This document shows, piece by piece, positions 14,796-21,703 of a stretch of DNA of 23,474 bases. Numbering within the stretch: the first letter of the stretch is position 1; every line of letters starts with the position of its first letter. Under the pieces are notes generated by a model. It was not told the DNA's origin, did not search any database, and worked only from the letters and a program-made list of their open reading frames with translations. The stretch is from Chloroflexota bacterium (GTDB taxonomy: Bacteria; Chloroflexota; Dehalococcoidia; DSTF01; RBG-16-68-14): assembly GCA_022561355.1 (NCBI GenBank), contig JADFRJ010000005.1, positions 1-23,474 of the forward strand, written 5' to 3'. Made by a program: the position numbers and the translations under genes.

Positions 14796-15883
14796 ACGTT
14801 GAACAGCATGAGCATCGTGTCTCCGTCCTGCACGATGTACTGCTTCCCTTCAGTGCGCAACAGGCCGCGTTTGCGCGCCTCCGGGAGTGAGCCACACTCC
14901 AACAGCTCCTCCCAGCCGATCACCTCAGCGCGGATGAAGCCACGCGAGATGTCCGTGTGGATCTGGGCTGCGGCGTCCAGCGCCGTCGAGCCTTCCGCAA
15001 GCGCCCAGGCGCGCCCCTCCGGCTCGCCTATCGTGAAGAACGTCAGCAGCCCCATCGCCCGCTGCGCCGCCGCCACCATCCGTGCGACGCGATCCTCGCC
15101 GACACCCAGCTCGCGGCGGAACTCGGCGGCGTCCTCCTCAGTCAACTCTCCCAGCTCCTGCTCCAGCTTCGCGCACAGCACTACCACCTCAACGCCGGGT
15201 GCATCCGCATATCGCTCTGTAAATTCCGCTTCGATCTCGGCGGCGCGACCGACCTCGGACTCGTCCACGTTGATCACCAAGAGCAGAGGCTTGTTCGTCA
15301 GGAGGATGTAGCCGCTGAGGATTTTCGCCTCGTCCGCTGAAATCTCCTGGCTCCGCAGCGGCTCCTCGCGATCGAGGCCCTCCCTCAAGCGTATCACCAG
15401 CGCCAGTTCTCGCTCCTCCGCGGCGCGGTCATCCGACTTGCCCGAACGCAGGTTCGTCTCCAGCTTCGCCTGCCTGCGCTCTAGCGTTGCGGCGTCCGCG
15501 AAGGCCAGCTCTAAGTCCACGCTCGCGATATCTCGATGCGGGTCGACGCTGTCCCCAGAAGCGAGCCCGGCCTCCTTGTCGAACGCATGAACCACGTGCA
15601 CCAGCGCGTCGCACTGGGAGAGCGCGGCCAGATGCGCCGCCGTCGGGCCCTCGTCGCGGACCGTCAGCCCGCCGGGGAAATCCAGATAGCGCGTTTCGAT
15701 GTATGTGGTCTTCTTTGGGTGATAAAGCGCCGAAAGTTTGTCGAGGCGCTCATCCCGTAGCTTCACCACGCCGATGCTCGGCTCCAGGCCGCCAAACGAG
15801 CCCACGTGCGCGCTCCCTCGTGTGACACAGTTGAAGACCGTCGTCTTCCCCGCAAGCTCCAGCCCGATAATGCCAAGATCCAT
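14792..15883 (-). CDS. ychF: YchF/Obg family GTPase-like ATPase
   Basis: YchF (Ola1 in eukaryotes) is a ribosome-associated P-loop protein of the Obg class that prefers ATP and is linked to stress and translation control. The 363-residue product has the P-loop GLELAGKT (7-14; the usual form is GLPNVGKS, while GKT variants with a changed first half occur in Chloroflexota-type proteins), the DFPGG switch region where a Gly-Gly replaces the catalytic Gln environment, and NVDES in place of the NKxD base motif, consistent with ATP preference. A coiled-coil-like insert lies at about 120-185. The C-terminal TGS domain (about 275-363) ends in QYIVQDGDTMLMLFNV. Length is normal. Coupled to xdhC downstream by a four-base overlap; 55 bases separate it from the CopD-like gene upstream. 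Confidence 0.92.
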   Translation of the reverse strand: MDLGIIGLELAGKTTVFNCVTRGSAHVGSFGGLEPSIGVVKLRDERLDKLSALYHPKKTTYIETRYLDFPGGLTVRDEGPTAAHLAALSQCDALVHVVHAFDKEAGLASGDSVDPHRDIASVDLELAFADAATLERRQAKLETNLRSGKSDDRAAEERELALVIRLREGLDREEPLRSQEISADEAKILSGYILLTNKPLLLVINVDESEVGRAAEIEAEFTERYADAPGVEVVVLCAKLEQELGELTEEDAAEFRRELGVGEDRVARMVAAAQRAMGLLTFFTIGEPEGRAWALAEGSTALDAAAQIHTDISRGFIRAEVIGWEELLECGSLPEARKRGLLRTEGKQYIVQDGDTMLMLFNV

Positions 15884-15938
15884 CGCAGACTCAGCTTAGG
15901 CAGGCGTCAAGAGCGTGCCAATTGAGGGGCGTCCTAGC

Positions 15939-16439
15939 CTAGAACCCCTTCTCAAGAGCCCAATCGCTGCTTAGTAGCGCGCCGCAGAAGACAAGGCCAA
16001 GCGCGATGAGCATGTTCACAGCGGAGACGATAATCGACCAGCGCCGGACTGGGGCGATTTCGTCCGCATCAACCGCCGCCTCCTGCATGCTGAGCACGCG
16101 CGGCCCAATTACAAAGCTATGGAGCCCTGTAAGAACCACGGTAGCAATAAGCAGCGTCATCTTCACCTGAAAGACCACGCCGAAGTTGAGGTCGAAGAGT
16201 TGGTCGATGTCCAGATCTTCTTCGTAGAGGTTTGCGATGCCGGTGATGACGAGCACCGTTAGCGCGCCCCAGGCCAGAGAATTGAACCGCTTTGTGATCA
16301 CCCGCATCACGCGCGTGCGGACCTGCATGTCTTCGATTGTCCGCACCGCCGGCACGGCGGCAACGAACATGAACACCTGCGGGCCCACCCATATCGTGGC
16401 GGCCAGGATGTGTATCCAAGGATTGACTACTTCGCCCAT
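15939..16439 (-). CDS. CopD-like membrane protein
   Basis: A 166-residue protein with four predicted membrane helices (about 5-28, 52-72, 87-109, 134-156). The first helix begins PWIHILAATIWVG, the conserved His-containing opening of the CopD/HemJ-like family, and the third carries KMTLLIATVVLTGLHSF, matching a conserved Lys and His that in related proteins sit near heme or copper. CopD proteins take part in copper uptake and HemJ in protoporphyrinogen oxidation; which applies here cannot be told, and the protein may be neither. AGGAAGGAG lies upstream of the ATG. It follows purA by 15 bases on the same strand and precedes ychF, so it belongs to that transcript. Confidence 0.7.
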   Translation of the reverse strand: MGEVVNPWIHILAATIWVGPQVFMFVAAVPAVRTIEDMQVRTRVMRVITKRFNSLAWGALTVLVITGIANLYEEDLDIDQLFDLNFGVVFQVKMTLLIATVVLTGLHSFVIGPRVLSMQEAAVDADEIAPVRRWSIIVSAVNMLIALGLVFCGALLSSDWALEKGF

Positions 16440-16454
16440 CGCCCGGACTCCTTC

Positions 16455-17738
16455 CTACCTGATGATGATCTGCTCGCGCTCCGGTCCGACCGAGACCATC
16501 TCGATTGGGCAGCCCAGTAGCTCCTCGATCCGCTCAACGTACAACTGGGCCTGCTTGGGAAGGTCGTTGAACTTGCGCACGTCCGCCGTTTCCGCCTGCC
16601 AGCCCTTGTGCTCCTCGAACACCGGGGTCACGCGGCTCAGTTGTGTCATCGTGGGCGGGAAGAAATCGATCTGGTTGCCGTCCAGCTCATACGCCGTACA
16701 CACCTCGATAGCTGGGAAGTTGTCGAGCACGTCCAGCCGCGTGAGCGCCGCGCCGGTCACGCCGTTCACACGCACGCTATACCGCGAGGCCACTCCGTCG
16801 AACCAACCGCAACGTCGCGGACGGCCCGTCGTTGCGCCAAACTCCGGCGCGGGACCTTCCCGGCGTAGAATATCGCCCGTCTCGTCATCCAACTCAGTCG
16901 GCATGGGACCCGCGCCGACTCGTGTCATGTACGCTTTGTACACACCCACGACACGTTCAATCTGCGTCGGGCCAATACCGATCCCGATCGGCGCGCCCGC
17001 CGCGAGCGGAGAGGGCGCGGAGGACGTCACAAACGGATACGTGCCCGCGTCCACGTCCAGCAGGCTGCCCTGCGCGCCTTCAAGCAACACCTGTTCGCCC
17101 TTGTCGAGCGCATCGCGGACGATCGACGAAGTGTCGCGCACGTACGGCTTCAGCTCACAGCCAAATTTCACGAACGCGTCGAACAGCTCCTCGAAATCGA
17201 GCGGCTCCGCGTCATAGAGCTTCACCAGCACCGCGTTCTTTTCCGGCAACACCTGCTCCAACCGCGCCCGCAGCGCGTCTGGCTCAAGCAGGTCGGCCAT
17301 CCGGATACCGCGGCGCGCAATCTTGTCTACGAACGCCGGACCCACGCCGCGCTTCGTCGTCCCTATTGCCGCGTCGCCACGCGCCTGCTCCTCCAACTCG
17401 TCCAGCATCTGATGGTACGGAAACAACACCTGCGCCCTGTCGCTCACGAACAAGTTCTTCGTGCTCACGCCGCGTTCTTCCAACTGGTGTATTTCGTCCA
17501 GCAGTACCGCGGGGTTAATCACCACACCATTGCCAATCAGGCAGACCTTGTCTGGGTAGAAGATGCCCGCAGGCACCAGGTGGAGAGCGAACTTGCCCAT
17601 GTGGTTGATGATCGTGTGGCCCGCATTATCGCCCGCCGAGTAACGCGCGATAATAGCGGCATCCTGGGCCAGCAGGTCCACCATCCTGCCCTTGCCCTCA
17701 TCGCCCCACTGGCCACCTATGACAACGAACGCTGGCAT
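16455..17738 (-). CDS. purA: Adenylosuccinate synthetase
   Basis: Catalyses IMP + aspartate + GTP to adenylosuccinate, the first committed step from IMP to AMP. The 427-residue product has the family P-loop GGQWGDEGKG (8-17) with catalytic Asp13, and catalytic His41 in the GDNAGHTI block. Further family blocks are GTTKRGVGPAF (about 128-138), LLEGAQGSLLDVDAGTYPFVTSS (in pieces, with the LLEGAQG loop near 218), and TGRPRRCGWFD (about 305-315). All expected parts are present and the length is standard. ATG 17738 is fixed by the N-terminal strand (MPAFVVIGGQ). No Shine-Dalgarno is seen: a strong hairpin lies five bases upstream instead. First gene of a purA-copD-ychF-xdhC run with a good promoter at 17814-17841. 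Confidence 0.97.
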   Translation of the reverse strand: MPAFVVIGGQWGDEGKGRMVDLLAQDAAIIARYSAGDNAGHTIINHMGKFALHLVPAGIFYPDKVCLIGNGVVINPAVLLDEIHQLEERGVSTKNLFVSDRAQVLFPYHQMLDELEEQARGDAAIGTTKRGVGPAFVDKIARRGIRMADLLEPDALRARLEQVLPEKNAVLVKLYDAEPLDFEELFDAFVKFGCELKPYVRDTSSIVRDALDKGEQVLLEGAQGSLLDVDAGTYPFVTSSAPSPLAAGAPIGIGIGPTQIERVVGVYKAYMTRVGAGPMPTELDDETGDILRREGPAPEFGATTGRPRRCGWFDGVASRYSVRVNGVTGAALTRLDVLDNFPAIEVCTAYELDGNQIDFFPPTMTQLSRVTPVFEEHKGWQAETADVRKFNDLPKQAQLYVERIEELLGCPIEMVSVGPEREQIIIR

Positions 17739-17743
17739 GCTTC

Positions 17744-17765
17744 GCGCCCCGAGTACACGGGGCGC
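17744..17765 (-). promoter_or_regulatory. Hairpin in the purA 5' leader, next to the start codon
   Basis: GCGCCCCG and CGGGGCGC form a perfect eight-pair GC-rich stem around a six-base loop, five bases upstream of the purA ATG and inside the predicted 69-base leader. It occupies the place where a Shine-Dalgarno would be expected, so it could block or present the start to the ribosome. Terminator-like use is unlikely since no T-run follows. Confidence 0.5.
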
Positions 17766-17813
17766 ACGTTCCTTTCCCTGGCAGCGGCATTCTGGGGCCG
17801 CTGGCCCAGCGGG

Positions 17814-17841
17814 AGTATACCAGACCCGCCAGCAACGGCAA
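17814..17841 (-). promoter_or_regulatory. Promoter of the purA transcript
   Basis: On the minus strand TTGCCG (17836-17841) and TATACT (17814-17819) are separated by 16 bases. The -10 is preceded by TGG. The start of transcription would be near 17807, leaving a leader of about 69 bases before purA. It is divergent from the protease gene at 17939. Confidence 0.55.
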
Positions 17842-17938
17842 GCAGCTTCACATCTAACTCAATTGGCCGATTACTAGAGATAGACACCCTAGCAGTGTAT
17901 CCTTGTTGAGAAATAGGCAACCCCACGCGAGAGGTAGT

Positions 17939-20311
17939 ATGCCCAACGAACGGCGCCAACGCCTAGTGTCCCGCCCGCTGTTTCTATTGAGCCTCCTCAT
18001 CGCTGTCGTGTCTATCAGCGTCTGGCAGAGCACCGGCGAGGACGCTAGACCAGTCGCTGCTGAGAGCCCAACGTACATCCCGAATCGGTACATCGTCACC
18101 TTGCGTGATGGCGTCAGCCCGCGCCTCTTCGCCTCCCTCCTCAACACCCACAAGGACGCGACCGTTATCCACACCTACAGCAGCGCCGTGCGAGGCTTCG
18201 CGGGCGCATTCTCAGACGACATCGCGGATGGTCTCGACGACCACCCGTTCGTCGTCTCCATCGAGCGCGACCAACTCGTCACCTTGGCCGACCAAACCCT
18301 CCCGATGGGCATCACGCGCGTCGGCACGCACAAGAACGCCAACGCCGCGATCGACGGCATCGACAACAAGGCAGACATCGATATCGCCGTCATCGACACC
18401 GGCGTCGACTCGGACCACGCAGACCTCAACGTCGTTGGTGGGTTCGCCTCCTATCTCGGACGGGTCTGGTCGTGGACCCTCTGCGGCGCCAACACCAGTA
18501 GCTGGGAGGACGGACACGGCCACGGCACCCACGTCTCAGGCACGATCGCAGCCCGCGACAACGACATCGGTGTCGTCGGACTCGTGCCTGGTGCCCGCAT
18601 CTGGGCCGTCAGGGTCCTCAGCCCCAGCGGTAGCGGCTGCATGTCAGACGTCATCGCCGGCGTCGACTGGGTCACCGCCAACGCGGATACTATCGAGGTC
18701 GCCAACATGAGCTTGGGCGGCGGCAGCAGCGCTTCGCTCTGCAACGCCATCGCCAACTCTATTGCCGCGGGAGTGTTCTACGCTGTAGCGGCCGGCAACT
18801 CCGGCACGGACGCGGGCGGCAGCAGCCCCGCCAACTGTTCGGGCGCAACGACCGTCTCAGCAATCGTTGATACGGACGGCCAACCTGGCGGCCTGGGGCC
18901 ATCACACTTCTACGGCGCCGACGATACGTTCGCCAGCTTCACCAACTACGGCTCTGTCGTGGACATCGCCGCTCCTGGTGTCAGCATCTACTCGACCTAC
19001 TACACGGGTGGTTACGCTTACATGAGCGGTACCAGCATGGCCTCCCCCCACGCGGCCGGCGCCGCCGCCCTCCACATCCTCAAGTCCGGCGCCCCCACCA
19101 ATGCCGCGAGCGTCCAGGCTGTCGAAGATGCCCTCATCGCAGCCGGCTCGCCTCAAGCCGGGCCTTATGGCGCAACCGGAGACCCGGACGGCATACCTGA
19201 GCCGATCCTCTGTGTGGGATGGACGTGCGCGGGCGCTACGCCAACGCCAACCTATACGCCAACGGACACGCCGGTACCGCCAACGCCTTCGGTCACGCCA
19301 ACAGCCACGCCGATCCCGCCGACGCCAACGGCCACGCCGATCCCGCCGACGCCAACGGCCACGCCGATCCCGCCGACGCCAACAGCGACGCCGATCCCGC
19401 CGACGCCAACAGACACACCTGTGCCAACGGACACACCTGTGCCATCGGACACACCAACGCCTCCGCCACCGACGAGCACGCCAACACCTGTGCCGCCAAC
19501 GGGCACGCCTACGCCCACGAATTCGCCGATTCCGCCAACCGACACTCCTGCCCCAGGCAGCACAACGCTATACGTGGCCTTAAGGAGCAGCCAGGTCGTC
19601 GACGGCGTCAGCGTTGCCAACGAAGACATCCTCGCCTTCGACGGTACCGAATTCACAATGTATTTCGACGGCAGCGACGTGGGCATTGGCGGCCTCGCCC
19701 TGAGCGCCTTCGCCATCATTGGCGATGACGAGATCCTCATGTCGTTTACATCATCCACCTCCGCGCTGGGCATCGGGACCGTCGACGACTCGGATATCGT
19801 CAAGTTCCATGCCACGTCACTCGGCAGTTCGACAGAGGGTTGGTTCGAGTTCTACTTCGATGGCAGCGACGTTGGCCTCAGCAGCAGCAGCGAAGACATC
19901 GACGCACTAGAGCTGCTGCCCAACGGCAACCTGCTCATCTCAACCCTCGGCAGCTTGAGCGTCTCCGGCGCATCCGGCAGGGACGAAGACCTGTTTCAGT
20001 TCATACCCGCGACTCTCGGGCCAACGACAGCAGGCGCCTGGTCGTTGTACTTGGACGGGAGCGACGTCCGCCTCAGCCGCAGCGCCGAGGACATCGATGG
20101 TGTCGCCGTAGACACCGCTGGCGAAATCTACCTCTCCACACTCGGCAGCTTCTCGGTCAGCGGCCTGTCAGGCAGGGATGAGGACGTATTCGCCTTCAGC
20201 CCAACCTCCACGGGGAGCAGCACTTCAGGCACCTTTAGCTCGCCCCTCTTCTTCGATGGCAGTACCCATGGCATCTCCTCGAACGACATCAAGGCCTTCG
20301 ACCTGCCATAG
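17939..20311 (+). CDS. Secreted subtilisin-like serine protease (S8) with Thr-Pro linker
   Basis: An exported endopeptidase of 790 residues. An N-terminal signal or anchor lies at about 11-30, then an inhibitor I9-type prodomain at about 47-117 (PNRYIVTLRDG to VVSIERDQLV). The catalytic domain (about 120-405) has Asp153 (VIDTG), His195 (GHGTHVSGT), oxyanion Asn287 (AAGNSG) and Ser366 (SGTSMASPHAAG), all intact. A Thr/Pro-rich linker follows (about 433-540; TPTATPIPP repeats). The C-terminal region (about 545-790) has four related segments centred on FDGSDVG or LDGSDVR, with EDIDAL/EDIDGV and STLGSLSVSGASGRDED blocks, suggesting a beta-propeller-like or surface-binding domain. ATG 17939 is chosen over the in-frame TTG 17903 because of AGAGG just upstream and a better signal peptide. 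Probably surface-exposed for protein degradation or adhesion. Confidence 0.92.
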   Translation: MPNERRQRLVSRPLFLLSLLIAVVSISVWQSTGEDARPVAAESPTYIPNRYIVTLRDGVSPRLFASLLNTHKDATVIHTYSSAVRGFAGAFSDDIADGLDDHPFVVSIERDQLVTLADQTLPMGITRVGTHKNANAAIDGIDNKADIDIAVIDTGVDSDHADLNVVGGFASYLGRVWSWTLCGANTSSWEDGHGHGTHVSGTIAARDNDIGVVGLVPGARIWAVRVLSPSGSGCMSDVIAGVDWVTANADTIEVANMSLGGGSSASLCNAIANSIAAGVFYAVAAGNSGTDAGGSSPANCSGATTVSAIVDTDGQPGGLGPSHFYGADDTFASFTNYGSVVDIAAPGVSIYSTYYTGGYAYMSGTSMASPHAAGAAALHILKSGAPTNAASVQAVEDALIAAGSPQAGPYGATGDPDGIPEPILCVGWTCAGATPTPTYTPTDTPVPPTPSVTPTATPIPPTPTATPIPPTPTATPIPPTPTATPIPPTPTDTPVPTDTPVPSDTPTPPPPTSTPTPVPPTGTPTPTNSPIPPTDTPAPGSTTLYVALRSSQVVDGVSVANEDILAFDGTEFTMYFDGSDVGIGGLALSAFAIIGDDEILMSFTSSTSALGIGTVDDSDIVKFHATSLGSSTEGWFEFYFDGSDVGLSSSSEDIDALELLPNGNLLISTLGSLSVSGASGRDEDLFQFIPATLGPTTAGAWSLYLDGSDVRLSRSAEDIDGVAVDTAGEIYLSTLGSFSVSGLSGRDEDVFAFSPTSTGSSTSGTFSSPLFFDGSTHGISSNDIKAFDLP
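19301..19408 (+). repeat. Four 27-base tandem repeats coding the Thr-Pro linker
   Basis: Four consecutive near-identical 27-base units (starting at 19301, 19328, 19355 and 19382) within the protease gene, each coding the nine residues T-A-T-P-I-P-P-T-P. They differ at a few positions (for example acagcc versus acggcc versus acagcg at the unit start). Unit number is likely to vary between strains by slippage; less regular Thr-Pro units flank them from 19240 to 19545. Confidence 0.9.
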
Positions 20312-20330
20312 ACGCCTCAGCTCCTATCAG

Positions 20331-20360
20331 TTGCGCCGGTAGCCATCCGCGGCCTAGAAT
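20331..20360 (+). promoter_or_regulatory. Promoter for an apparently leaderless mRNA
   Basis: TTGCGC (20331-20336) and TAGAAT (20355-20360) are 18 bases apart. The ATG of the next gene is only seven bases after the last base of the -10, the normal position of the transcription start, and no Shine-Dalgarno precedes it. The mRNA would therefore start at or within a base or two of its AUG. Confidence 0.55.
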
Positions 20361-20366
20361 CGGCGC

Positions 20367-21245
20367 ATGACCAACCCGCCCACGCCCCTGATTCGCGTCT
20401 CCTCCATCCCGTTCCCGGATGCCTACTCGCTCCCGGACAAGCCCAGCGCGTCCGGCCCGGCCTTGGAAGCGTTTCGCCAATCCGGGTTCGTCCTCGGCAG
20501 CGACCTTGCCCTGTTTGAGGAGGGCATGAATCTCCAGCTCAAGATCGTCCGCGATGCTTCGTCCTCACGGTTCCGCAAGCATCCGTACGCCGCACTGATG
20601 GGTCTCTGGTCGCGCACGTTCTCCGCCTTGGCGGATGGCTGCGCGCTTGCGACCCGCGGCTCCTACGGGTCCTGCGCGCCACTTGTGCGGTCCGCCTGCG
20701 AGTTCATCGCCGCGCAGCACCAACTCCACGCGGCGGAGATGGAACTCTTCATCGAATGGTTGGCCACCAACTTCACACCCAACGTTGAACACAAAGCCTT
20801 CGAGTTCGGCCTCGGCCGCTACTTCGCCGGCGGCACGCTCGCCGACGATGTAAAGTTGCGCCGCGTCTACCGGCCGGCCAGCGAACTCGGCCGGCCCAGC
20901 TTTGGCGCCACCACGCTCCTCATCGGCCCGGAGTCCAACAACCGGCGGCTCGCGCTCACCTTCGCGGACAGCAGCTTTCACGTAGGGTGGGCAGAGCTGA
21001 CGCTCGGCTGGCTGCTTGCGCTGTGCGAACGACAGCTAGCCGTCGCCGTCCACGCAAAGGGCACGTTCGCCATCCACGACGACACCCACGCTGCCTACCG
21101 CGCCTTCGCTGAGCGGGTCGAGCAAGCGTTATCGCGAACTGACCGCTGCTCTGTTGAAGAGATCGAAGAAGGCCAGTACAAGCGCTACCTCGCCCATAAC
21201 GTCCGCCGTGCCGCTGGCTCAGCTCCCAAGAAGATCCTGCTCTAG
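20367..21245 (+). CDS. Hypothetical protein, mainly helical
   Basis: A 292-residue soluble protein that I do not recognise. The N-terminal 45 residues are Pro/Ser-rich. Residues about 50-125 are long amphipathic helices, including RDASSSRFRKHPYAALMGL and GSYGSCAPLVRSACEFIAAQHQL. That Arg-Ser-x-x-Glu-x-Ile pattern recalls helical domains of the HEPN/DUF5677 kind, but without a clear catalytic motif (no RxxxxH is obvious). A middle beta-type part (about 170-205) has FGATTLLIGPESNNRRLALTFADS, quoted in two pieces FGATTLLIGP and NNRRLALTFADS, and the C-terminal third is helical again with a basic end (KKILL). ATG 20367 is set by the promoter just upstream. A strong hairpin follows its stop. Confidence 0.65.
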   Translation: MTNPPTPLIRVSSIPFPDAYSLPDKPSASGPALEAFRQSGFVLGSDLALFEEGMNLQLKIVRDASSSRFRKHPYAALMGLWSRTFSALADGCALATRGSYGSCAPLVRSACEFIAAQHQLHAAEMELFIEWLATNFTPNVEHKAFEFGLGRYFAGGTLADDVKLRRVYRPASELGRPSFGATTLLIGPESNNRRLALTFADSSFHVGWAELTLGWLLALCERQLAVAVHAKGTFAIHDDTHAAYRAFAERVEQALSRTDRCSVEEIEEGQYKRYLAHNVRRAAGSAPKKILL

Positions 21246-21250
21246 CCAGC

Positions 21251-21287
21251 GAGAAGCCCGCTCCGGGAGACGAGGAGCGGACTTCTC
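21251..21287. terminator. Strong hairpin after the hypothetical gene, possible bidirectional terminator
   Basis: Arms of 14 bases (GAGAAGCCCGCTCC at 21251-21264 and GGAGCGGACTTCTC at 21274-21287) around a nine-base loop, six bases after the stop at 21245. The single imperfect pair is C-A in a plus-strand RNA but a G-U wobble in a minus-strand RNA. No T-tract follows on either side. It ends the upstream gene or, read on the other strand, could close a minus-strand RNA. Confidence 0.5.
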
Positions 21288-21294
21288 AGGGTAC

Positions 21295-21669
21295 GCGGCC
21301 TAGCCGCGCGTAGGCTTAGGGATACAGGAGGTCACGTATCTTGTTCCCGTACTCTTTATTCAAGCTACCATTCGCGTGCGATCGTCGGTATGACCTCGCT
21401 CACATTGGCCCGATCATCTCGTAGGGAATGTCTGGGATAGCGCAAGCCCGCACCGGACAACTGGTGGTGGGGTAGGAAGGATAGTCCGATGCGGGCAACT
21501 GCTCTGCAGGGAGGGCCCTTGCCCTCGGAGGAGGTAACGTTTGAACTCCGGTGCCTGCACCAGTAAGCTACCAGCCGGAGAGCCACCTCCTCTATGAACC
21601 ACTTCACACATAGAGAAGCCGGGAGCTGTGTTGCCCGCAATCTCAGTCGTGGGTAAGATGCGGCAACAC
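21295..21669. ncRNA. Candidate structured RNA or regulatory leader upstream of the CoA transferase
   Basis: The 458 bases between genes hold no protein gene but a series of stems. CGCGGC-CTA-GCCGCG (21294-21308). GAGGTCA 21328-21334 with TGACCTC 21391-21397. A: 13-base arms 21446-21458 and 21484-21496 with one mismatch (G-U on the minus strand) around a 25-base G-rich loop. B: GAGGGC-CCTT-GCCCTC (21511-21526). C: GAGGAGGT 21528-21535 with ACCTCCTC 21585-21592, enclosing D: CTCCGG 21546-21551 with CCGGAG 21575-21580. E: CTCTATG 21590-21596 with CATAGAG 21609-21615, which competes with C for three bases. F: 21628-21639 with 21659-21669, 11 pairs and one bulged C. It matches no RNA family I know by eye (RNase P, tmRNA, SRP, 6S and common riboswitch signatures are absent). 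The strand is undecided. Confidence 0.5.
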
Positions 21670-21703
21670 GCCTCGCGTAGACAACCGGCTGACGGAGAAG
21701 ATC

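Noticed and set aside
19219..19815. Open frames on both strands with Gly-Val or Ala-Asn-Gly-His repeats
   Set aside because: Shadow translations of the 27-base tandem repeats of the protease linker.
21365..21640. Minus-strand 91-codon frame in the structured intergenic region
   Set aside because: Cys/Arg/His-rich product with no domain; the frame runs through stems A to E, whose pairing explains the sequence better.
21400..21640. RNase P RNA, tmRNA or SRP RNA as the identity of the structured region
   Set aside because: None of the conserved blocks (GAGGAAAGTCC, a 3' CCA with T-arm, or the GGAAGGAAGCA-type SRP core) is present on either strand. GTAGGAAGG resembles the first or the last only in part.
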